From NCBI GenBank assembly GCA_033558025.1, contig JAUCEF010000007.1, positions 6,696,001-6,760,000 of the forward strand: DNA of 64,000 bases, in the 5' to 3' direction. Made by a program: the position numbers and the translations under genes. This DNA is from Phytophthora sp. 'mugwort'. Taxonomy: Eukaryota > Oomycota > Peronosporomycetes > Peronosporales > Peronosporaceae. Position 1 is the stretch's first letter. Each line of letters starts with the position of its first letter. Below the pieces are notes generated by a model. That model was not told the origin of the DNA, searched no databases, and saw nothing but the letters and a program-made list of their open reading frames with translations. Positions 57,423 to 64,000 of the stretch are shown here, in pieces.

Positions 57423-60182
57423 ATGCCAGTAGAAGGATCAACTGCTTCCGTTAACAAAACACGTACGCAGGAAATGGGGGGTGAAAATGACGTAGGACCA
57501 AGTGATCATTCGGTGGAGACAATCACTAAGGGTACTCCTACGGTAAATACACCAACGACGACTGTATCTGCATCGACAAGAAGTACGTCTACAGCAATTG
57601 TGGCAGTAGCGACTGCCCCGGCGGGATCATTGGGAAAAGAGCTCAATAGTCCCGACGCACATACGTTATTGAAGCCGGGATCGACGCCAGTACCGAGCTT
57701 ACAAGCACAGATGTACCCACTGATGAGAGGACCATCAGCTAGCCGAATTCAAGAAGTGGAAGCAGCGGGGGAGGCTGTACTACGTCACGTGGAACAGCTG
57801 GACACCCTCATCAACGTAAATGCCACACTCAAATCATTCCAGACATCATCGCGCCCACCTTCTCGGAACCAGAATCAAATAATGGGCTATTTGGAGAAGA
57901 AAGCACGCACAGCTTTGGTGTCAGATGTCGTGGACCCGGATACAGCTAGTAGTATCAGCCAAAACAACGCCGATTCATCAATTGGAAGCAGTGTATCCTC
58001 GGCTCCACATGGTAACTCACGCAAAGTGTATCCTCAAGTGGAAAACAAACTGGAGCCAATTCGCAAGGGTTATCCCTCCGATGGAGGCGACCTTAAGGTC
58101 ATTGACTCCAGTATAAGTTGGAAGTCAACACGGAAGTCGCTTGTCGAACGCTTAAGCTCCCTGATGCTTGATGACCCGGATGGACGACAGTCAACTGCTT
58201 CCACGAGCTTTAGTGGCGGGTTTAAGAATAGTCGTGCCGAAAGTAGGCGAACAAGTGTCAATGCGCCAGGTCAAGGAACGAATAGCCGCCTCGAAAGCAG
58301 GCGACGCAGCAGCGTCACGACTTCGATCATTGAGGATGTGTCCAAGTTTAAGCAAACTGTGTCTCGAATGTTTGAGAAGGCGTCACAAATCAAGTTGGAT
58401 GAAGAGCGAACGGCCAGAGTTGCAGAACTCGTGGACAGTGAAGTAATGGTTTTGAACGCGAGCCAGCTAGCGCGAAGTCAGCAGCGCAAGGGCCACCAAT
58501 TCACGATCTCTATTCACTCGTCTTTTCGTCACTGGTGGGACTTTGTGATCACTGCGTCCATCGCGTATGTGATTGTGACGACGCCTATTAAGGTCGGATT
58601 CGATGTCCAATCTACTGGCTTAAATTATGCCCTCGACGTGGTGGTGGATGTGATTTATCTCATCGAAATGGTACTCAACTTCTTTACAAGCTACGAAGAC
58701 GATGCAACAGGCGAGGAAATTAAGGATCTGGACAAAATCAGACGGAATTATCTTCAGAGCTGGTTTGTCGTAGATGCTGTAAGCAGTTTTCCATCGTCAC
58801 TTGTGGGGACGACAAACGGTTTGCTTACTCTCTCGAAGATTCTCAAGGTGGCTCGTGTCGCGAAAGTGTCTGACTCAGGTCTAGTACGTGCCGTATCTGG
58901 ACATATTGACCGCTCTATGAATCCGTCGATGCTACGAATGCTTAAACTTACAGTTATTTTTCTAGTATCTCAACATTTGATTGCGTGTACGTACTACTAC
59001 ATCAGTTTGAACCAGTCGGTGGAGACGACATGGGCTCCTACATATGAGGTTCGTAATAGCGAATCACTTGGCCAACAGTACGTGGACGCGTTTTATTTCG
59101 CCATCATGGTAACTACAGCGAACGACGTGAACCCAACTTCTCCCATCGAGAAATTGTTTACATCGGTGATGCTTTTTGTGGGAATTGTAATCAATGCCAG
59201 CATTATTGGTAGTGCAGCAAACCTTTTGGCAAACCTGGACAAGGAAGAGATTGCTCGTAAGAACCAGATGGACTCGATTAACGACTATCTGCGATTCAAG
59301 AAGGTGCCATTGGCCTTGCAGAACAAAATTCGGCGGTATTATGACTACGCCTTGACCACACGCTTGCAAGATCCGACGGAGAAATTGTTTGCTGATCTAC
59401 CAGATCGACTCAAACTTTTGCTGAAGCTGAATTTGCACTCGGAGTTTGTTCGAAAAGTACCACTTTTTCGAGCTCTCTCGCATTCGGGTGTGGTGGCAAT
59501 TATTCAATGCCTCGTTCCAATTGTTGTCATGCCTGGTGAGATCATTATTGCTTGGGAAGAGACGGCAAGCGAATTTTACTTCATTAAGGCTGGCCAAGTG
59601 TCGCTCTGTGTCCCTGGTCTTGTTGATAGCATTCCTCTTGGCAATCTTGGTGAAGGCTCGTTCTTTGGTGAGACGTCGCTTCTCACTGGCCAGCCAACAA
59701 CCGCAGAAGTCAAAGCTGAACGGATGTGCGAACTGATGTATTTGAGAAAGGACGATTTCGAGGCGATCGTCGACAAGTTTCCCACTTTTTTCCTTGCTGT
59801 GCGTCGCATTAGTGAGTCGCGGATGCAGACGGCGCAAAATATTCAGAAAATGTCCAAGATGAACCGTCGCCCCACGCAGATGCTTCGAGCCAAGAAGTTA
59901 AGTCTTCGCCGTGTGGCTCAGGCAGCAGTTTTCAAGGCACGCTTTGGTGATCGCTTGGAAACTCTGGCTAGTAAGGGCACGTCTGGAACATCGGAGGGTC
60001 GAGTTGGTTCATTCGTGGGTAACGGCAAAAGATTATTATCGACCGGAAGGCGGAAACCGATTCCGATGTTCAGTGCCAACTTCATCGAGCGGCTATCACT
60101 GGCTCAAGCGCGTCATCTCACTCGGTTGCGCTCCATGAGCGACATGCAGCAAAACACAGAGGAAGATATTTTCTGGGATTAA
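57423..60182 (+). CDS. Voltage-gated-like cation channel with C-terminal cyclic-nucleotide-binding fold
   Basis: 919 residues, no introns; the ATG at 57423 is chosen because the frame's earlier start is GTG. Residues 1-360 are a low-complexity Ser/Thr-rich tail. Six membrane segments follow: S1 near 370 (WWDFVITASIAYVIV), S2 (LDVVVDVIYLIEMVLNFF), S3, a weakly charged S4 (LSKILKVARVAKVSDSG, about 469), S5 (LTVIFLVSQHLIACTYYY) and S6 (LFTSVMLFVGIVINASIIG). A C-linker and cNMP-binding fold (about 680-790) end the core. The pore loop reads VTTANDV (563-569) where K+ channels have TTVGYGD. In the phosphate cassette FGETSLLTGQPTTA the usual Arg of PRTA is Thr759. The architecture is HCN/CNG/EAG-like, but K+ selectivity and cyclic-nucleotide gating are both doubtful. 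Confidence 0.9.
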   Translation: MPVEGSTASVNKTRTQEMGGENDVGPSDHSVETITKGTPTVNTPTTTVSASTRSTSTAIVAVATAPAGSLGKELNSPDAHTLLKPGSTPVPSLQAQMYPLMRGPSASRIQEVEAAGEAVLRHVEQLDTLINVNATLKSFQTSSRPPSRNQNQIMGYLEKKARTALVSDVVDPDTASSISQNNADSSIGSSVSSAPHGNSRKVYPQVENKLEPIRKGYPSDGGDLKVIDSSISWKSTRKSLVERLSSLMLDDPDGRQSTASTSFSGGFKNSRAESRRTSVNAPGQGTNSRLESRRRSSVTTSIIEDVSKFKQTVSRMFEKASQIKLDEERTARVAELVDSEVMVLNASQLARSQQRKGHQFTISIHSSFRHWWDFVITASIAYVIVTTPIKVGFDVQSTGLNYALDVVVDVIYLIEMVLNFFTSYEDDATGEEIKDLDKIRRNYLQSWFVVDAVSSFPSSLVGTTNGLLTLSKILKVARVAKVSDSGLVRAVSGHIDRSMNPSMLRMLKLTVIFLVSQHLIACTYYYISLNQSVETTWAPTYEVRNSESLGQQYVDAFYFAIMVTTANDVNPTSPIEKLFTSVMLFVGIVINASIIGSAANLLANLDKEEIARKNQMDSINDYLRFKKVPLALQNKIRRYYDYALTTRLQDPTEKLFADLPDRLKLLLKLNLHSEFVRKVPLFRALSHSGVVAIIQCLVPIVVMPGEIIIAWEETASEFYFIKAGQVSLCVPGLVDSIPLGNLGEGSFFGETSLLTGQPTTAEVKAERMCELMYLRKDDFEAIVDKFPTFFLAVRRISESRMQTAQNIQKMSKMNRRPTQMLRAKKLSLRRVAQAAVFKARFGDRLETLASKGTSGTSEGRVGSFVGNGKRLLSTGRRKPIPMFSANFIERLSLAQARHLTRLRSMSDMQQNTEEDIFWD

Positions 60183-60630
60183 AACGATGTGGTTGTGTAT
60201 ACTGTACATCGAAGTACCAATAGAAAAACTGTAGGACCAAGTGAAAAAAGTTTTTCCATAGGACTGACGCAGTACTACAGTACGTATTTAAAGTTTTGCT
60301 TTTTTTTCGAAGTTGTAAGAAACAATGCCACGAACCTAACAGCTGGAAAAAGTCCAAATGAGTCGATGTGATTTTCGGTTCACTTTGTCGTCCTTCTGAA
60401 CAGTCAGGTGATCCGAATTCTAGCGCCATGATGGACTAGTGGTCGACCGCAAACTGGCATCACACCTTGACTACACGAGACTTGGATTCAGCTGAAGAAT
60501 CGATGGAAGGAACTGCCGTTCCATCGGGCTCTCTATTTCGCTGTTGTTTTGCCCTAAGGACCTTATGCTGACGCAACGTAAAAGCCATATGCGCAAGGCA
60601 GAGCGTGACAGCTCCTGACGAACTAGCGCG
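60183..60630. other. Intergenic region after the channel gene
   Basis: It holds the 3' end of the channel transcript and upstream sequence of the next gene. Short minus-strand frames (60118-60429 and 60471-60689) show no domain. No repeat or RNA gene is seen. Confidence 0.5.
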
Positions 60631-60650
60631 AAAGAGTCTTCACTTTCGCT
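60630..60650 (+). promoter_or_regulatory. Possible initiator and hairpin upstream of the secreted-protein gene
   Basis: TTCACTTT (60639-60646) fits the oomycete initiator core YTCANTYY, 56 nt before the ATG at 60702. It lies in the loop and right arm of a 7-bp inverted repeat, GCGAAAG (60628-60634) and CTTTCGC (60643-60649). The match is short and could be chance. Confidence 0.35.
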
Positions 60651-60701
60651 TTTCATCTCATTGTGAGAGTGTGGAGGGGGGTATCTCAAAGCTCAACTGT
60701 C

Positions 60702-63700
60702 ATGCCACTAACAGGAAAGCACCGCGTCTTGAAGACATGGATAATCGTCGCAGTTACTCTTTTAGTCGTTGTAGAGACCGCGCAAAACGACAGCCACGGG
60801 TCGAATGACGTAGCAAAAATGATGCCTCAGGTGTCAGGGCGAGCGCGAATGTTGTCGAGTTCCGCTAGCAATGCTAAAGTGACTTCGGTCGCAAGCTCGG
60901 AGGAAAGTGACTCGGGCGAAGCAGTCGGCCACACAAACCAAAGGGAGTCCACCGCGGAGGCATCATCAGGACCCCTGGGCACAGTGAGCAGTGAGCTGCC
61001 TGTTACGACATCACCCAACGCAACGGCGAACAAACAGAGCAACGCGCAGCTGAACTTGCAAATGTCAACATTGTCCGGATCGACTGAAGTTGATAGCTCT
61101 TCAGTGATAAACCAAATGTCGAATGGTCAAGGTTCAGGCACGGATGAGCAAGCGAAGTTGACGACAAATGGTACACGATTTCATCCACCTTCTAGCGTAT
61201 CACTTACAGCTGCCGGATCCGCTACACTTGATGATACCGCGCCAACCTTGACAACGGATATACCCGTCAACGCAGAATCACGTTCAAATGAGGAAAAGAG
61301 TCAGAGAGCACAGGCAGATTCACTAACGACAAATGTCGTTCTATTTACTGCGACATCGACTGAGGAAATGGAGTCAGATTCTTTGAAAAACGGCAAAGCC
61401 AACAGTAAGAGCATAGTAGCAAACGGGGAGCAGAGATCAAACTCTAAAGGCCAGACCTCGAATGAAGATAAAAAGACCGACCAAAGCGACCAAGCAAGCA
61501 ATGCGAAGCAAAACAAAGGCCAGGGTCAGAAAAGTACTGATCAAGCTGAAGACAGCAGTGATGAAAGTGATGCCACTTCGAGCAGCACAAAAGGAGGCAA
61601 CGGTCACTCGTATAGAGCTGATCAAGACAAAAGTGGCGTTAGCTTATCCGATAACACATCAGGTTTTAAATCTACGGGGACCGGCAGTGGCAGAGGTGAT
61701 ACTGAAAGCTCGAAGCAGTCGAAATCAGCATCTTCGTTATCAGGTCATAGCCGCGAAAACTCCAGCGATGCTGGCGACGAGAATCACATCGATTATAGCA
61801 GCGTGGGCAACCCCGACCATACCAAAGCCAATGCAAACAGAAAGATTGGATCTACCGATACAGCAACTTCGAGAGGTAACGGGACCAAATCGACTTCGTC
61901 AACGTCTGGTGCGAGTGGAAATAGTCCTGGCAACTCGAACGGCAATGGCAATTCCAATGGCAATGGCAATTCCAATGGCAACGGCAACGGCAACGGCAAC
62001 GGCCACGGGACCAAATCGACTTCGTCAGCGTCTGGTGCGAGTGGAAATAGTCCTGGCAACTCGAACGGCAATGGCAATTCCAATGGCAATGGCAATTCCA
62101 ATGGCAACAGCAACGGCAACGGCAAAGGCCACGGGACCAAATCGACTTCGTCAGCGTCTGGTGCGAGTGGAAATAGTCCTGGCAACTCGAACGGCAATGG
62201 CAATTCCAATGGCAATGGCAATTCCAATGGCAACAGCAACGGCAACGGCAAAGGCCACGGGACCAAATCGACTTCGTCAGCGTCTGGTGCGAGTGGAAAT
62301 AGTCCTGGCAACTCGAACGGCAATGGCAATTCCAATGGCAATGGCAATTCCAATGGCAACAGCAACGGCAACGGCAAAGGCCACGGGACCAAATCGACTT
62401 CGTCAGCGTCTGGTGCGAGTGGAAATAGTCCTGGCAACTCGAACGGCAATGGCAATTCCAATGGCAATGGCAATTCCAATGGCAACAGCAACGGCAACGG
62501 CAAAGGCCACGGGACCAAATCGACTTCGTCAGCGTCTGGTGCGAGTGGAAATAGTCCTGGCAACTTGAACGGCAATGGCAATTCCAATGGCAATGGCAAT
62601 TCCAATGGCAACGGCAACGGCAAAGGCCACGGGACCAAATCGACTTCGTCAGCGTCTGGTGCGAGTGGAAATAGTCCTGGCAACTCGAACGGCAATGGCA
62701 ATTCCAATGGCAATGGCAATTCCAATGGCAACAGCAACGGCAACGGCAAAGGCCACGGGACCAAATCGACTTCGTCAGCGTCTGGTGCGAGTGGAAATAG
62801 TCCTGGCAACTTGAACGGCAATGGCAATTCCAATGGCAATGGCAATTCCAATGGCAACGGCAACGGCAAAGGCCACGGGACCAAATCGACTTCGTCAGCG
62901 TCTGGTGCGAGTGGAAATAGTCCTGGCAACTCGAACGGCAATGGCAATTCCAATGGCAATGGCAATTCCAATGGCAACAGCAACGGCAACGGCAAAGGCC
63001 ACGGGACCAAATCGACTTCGTCAGCGTCTGGTGCGAGTGGAAATAGTCCTGGCAACTTGAACGGCAATGGCAATTCCAATGGCAATGGCAATTCCAATGG
63101 CAACGGCAACGGCAAAGGCCACGGGACCAAATCGACTTCGTCAGCGTCTGGTGCGAGTGGAAATAGTCCTGGCAACTCGAACGGCAATGGCAATTCCAAT
63201 GGCAATGGCAATTCCAATGGCAACGGCAACGGCAAAGGCCACGGGACCAAATCGACTTCGTCAGCGTCTGGTGCGAGTGGAAATAGTCCTGGCAACTCGA
63301 ACGGCAATGGCAATTCCAATGGCAATGGCAATTCCAATGGCAACAGCAACGGCAACGGCAAAGGCCACGGGACCAAATCGACTTCGTCAGCGTCTGGTGC
63401 GAGTGGAAATAGTCCTGGCAACTTGAACGGCAATGGCAATTCCAATGGCAATGGCAATTCCAATGGCAACGGCAACGGCAAAGGCCACGGGACCAAATCG
63501 ACTTCGTCAGCGTCTGGTGCGAGTGGAAATAGTCCTGGCAACTCGAACGGCAATGGCAATTCCAATGGCAATGGCAATTCCAATGGCAACAGCAACGGCA
63601 ACGGCAAAGGCCACGGGACCAAATCGACTTCGTCAGCGTCTGGTGCGAGTGGAAATAGTCCTGGCAACTTGAACGGCAATGGCAATTCCAATGGCAATGG

Positions 63701-64000
63701 CAATTCCAATGGCAACGGCAACGGCAAAGGCCACGGGACCAAATCGACTTCGTCAGCGTCTGGTGCGAGTGGAAATAGTCCTGGCAACTCGAACGGCAAT
63801 GGCAATTCCAATGGCAATGGCAATTCCAATGGCAACAGCAACGGCAACGGCAAAGGCCACGGGACCAAATCGACTTCGTCAGCGTCTGGTGCGAGTGGAA
63901 ATAGTCCTGGCAACTCGAACGGCAATCGCAATTCCAATGGCAACGGCAACTCGAACGGGAATGGCAATGGCCACAGGACGAAGTTGACGTCGTCAACTCC
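60702..64000 (+). CDS. Secreted low-complexity protein with Gly-Asn-Ser repeats, incomplete at the 3' end
   Basis: The frame from ATG 60702 has no stop to the last base of the window (1099 complete codons). Residues 1-27 form a signal peptide: basic MPLTGKHRVLK, a hydrophobic core IIVAVTLLVVV, likely cut after ETA. Residues 28-390 are Ser/Thr/Asn/Asp/Glu-rich without a known domain. They include RGD at 331-333 (61692-61700) and a weak RxLx (RMLS, 49-52) with EES at 67-69. From residue 392 the protein is tandem repeats of 42 or 40 residues. Such proteins often serve as cell-wall or extracellular-matrix components, but function here is unknown. The opposite strand is also open over the repeats only because each unit is a multiple of three without stops. 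The C-terminus, and any GPI or membrane anchor, lies outside. Confidence 0.85.
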   Translation, partial: MPLTGKHRVLKTWIIVAVTLLVVVETAQNDSHGSNDVAKMMPQVSGRARMLSSSASNAKVTSVASSEESDSGEAVGHTNQRESTAEASSGPLGTVSSELPVTTSPNATANKQSNAQLNLQMSTLSGSTEVDSSSVINQMSNGQGSGTDEQAKLTTNGTRFHPPSSVSLTAAGSATLDDTAPTLTTDIPVNAESRSNEEKSQRAQADSLTTNVVLFTATSTEEMESDSLKNGKANSKSIVANGEQRSNSKGQTSNEDKKTDQSDQASNAKQNKGQGQKSTDQAEDSSDESDATSSSTKGGNGHSYRADQDKSGVSLSDNTSGFKSTGTGSGRGDTESSKQSKSASSLSGHSRENSSDAGDENHIDYSSVGNPDHTKANANRKIGSTDTATSRGNGTKSTSSTSGASGNSPGNSNGNGNSNGNGNSNGNGNGNGNGHGTKSTSSASGASGNSPGNSNGNGNSNGNGNSNGNSNGNGKGHGTKSTSSASGASGNSPGNSNGNGNSNGNGNSNGNSNGNGKGHGTKSTSSASGASGNSPGNSNGNGNSNGNGNSNGNSNGNGKGHGTKSTSSASGASGNSPGNSNGNGNSNGNGNSNGNSNGNGKGHGTKSTSSASGASGNSPGNLNGNGNSNGNGNSNGNGNGKGHGTKSTSSASGASGNSPGNSNGNGNSNGNGNSNGNSNGNGKGHGTKSTSSASGASGNSPGNLNGNGNSNGNGNSNGNGNGKGHGTKSTSSASGASGNSPGNSNGNGNSNGNGNSNGNSNGNGKGHGTKSTSSASGASGNSPGNLNGNGNSNGNGNSNGNGNGKGHGTKSTSSASGASGNSPGNSNGNGNSNGNGNSNGNGNGKGHGTKSTSSASGASGNSPGNSNGNGNSNGNGNSNGNSNGNGKGHGTKSTSSASGASGNSPGNLNGNGNSNGNGNSNGNGNGKGHGTKSTSSASGASGNSPGNSNGNGNSNGNGNSNGNSNGNGKGHGTKSTSSASGASGNSPGNLNGNGNSNGNGNSNGNGNGKGHGTKSTSSASGASGNSPGNSNGNGNSNGNGNSNGNSNGNGKGHGTKSTSSASGASGNSPGNSNGNRNSNGNGNSNGNGNGHRTKLTSST
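61875..64000 (+). repeat. Coding minisatellite, 126/120-bp units in higher-order dimers
   Basis: Unit starts are at 61875, 62001, 62127, 62253, 62379, 62505, 62625, 62751, 62871, 62997, 63117, 63237, 63363, 63483, 63609, 63729, 63855 and 63972. Each unit opens with GHGTKSTSSASGASGNSPGN, then Asn-Gly-Asn-Ser runs. Long units (126 bp) have AACAGCAACGGC near the end; short units (120 bp) lack six bases, and most have CTTGAAC (Leu) for CTCGAAC (Ser). The order is one degenerate unit, four long, then mostly alternating short and long, giving a 246-bp dimer, with one short Ser-type unit at 63117. The array continues beyond the window or ends shortly after; the last units are more diverged. Confidence 0.95.

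Noticed and set aside
61462..63987. Plus-strand MAIPMAMAIPMATATA-type frames
   Set aside because: Another frame of the same repeat, broken at each short (Leu-type) unit by TGA; not a protein.
61793..63996. Two minus-strand open frames of 714-724 codons across the repeat array
   Set aside because: They exist because the repeat unit is a multiple of three without stops in these frames. The plus frame has a signal peptide and continuous non-repeat N-terminal coding, so the minus frames are shadows.
61875..64000. CRISPR-like array
   Set aside because: Units are directly abutting near-identical coding repeats without unique spacers, in a eukaryotic context.
1..64000. tRNA or rRNA genes
   Set aside because: No cloverleaf-like segment or rRNA core sequence was recognised by eye; a dedicated scan was not possible.

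Overview
The window looks like a nuclear contig from an oomycete, probably Peronosporales (Phytophthora or a downy mildew). The evidence is a WASH-complex subunit and a cyclic-nucleotide-type channel with short GT-AG introns or none, an oomycete-like initiator (TCATT...CAATT) 26 nt before a start codon, and a very mixed transposon load (Copia, Gypsy, DIRS, LINE, MULE, PIF/Harbinger, pogo, hAT). The genus is an inference; no rRNA, tRNA or bacterial-type operon was seen.

Layout. 1-55 kb is transposon graveyard with no convincing host gene. It begins with a truncated Copia on the minus strand (955-3780). A very large inverted duplication follows: left arm about 4182-17276, spacer 17277-23917, right arm 23918-30300. 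Each arm carries the same dead, integrase-less Gypsy element in opposite orientation, and the spacer is a degenerate Copia whose gag is split by a MULE. The left arm has three insertions missing from the right arm: a terminal-inverted-repeat element with a chromodomain ORF, a 0.6 kb Gypsy-derived block and a 5.0 kb DIRS-type tyrosine-recombinase retrotransposon. The right arm therefore serves as an in-window empty-site reference. After it come a Harbinger transposase with a probable opposing Myb/SANT partner (31.3-33.25 kb), a third Copia (34.2-38.6 kb), a precisely bounded pogo-like element with TA target duplication (40164-42040), a hAT fragment with a BED finger, two further MULEs, a LINE fragment and a pogo element lacking its catalytic core.

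55-64 kb is a compact gene island, all on the plus strand: WASHC3/CCDC53 (four exons, 491 aa), a 919-aa voltage-gated-like channel with a C-terminal cyclic-nucleotide-binding fold, and a secreted protein that starts at 60702 and stays open to the window end. The secreted protein ends in about 17 near-identical 40/42-residue Gly-Asn-Ser repeats. The sharp change from repeats to genes fits the two-speed genome organisation known from plant-pathogenic oomycetes.

Most notable points: the inverted duplication with both inner edges exactly at Gypsy LTR ends; empty and filled insertion sites in one contig; an LTR whose first 140 bp is a string of hairpins; a channel without a GYG filter and without the phosphate-contacting Arg; a duplicated C-terminal module in WASHC3; a higher-order dimeric repeat in the secreted protein; and a recurrent A-to-G change at catalytic codons of five unrelated elements.
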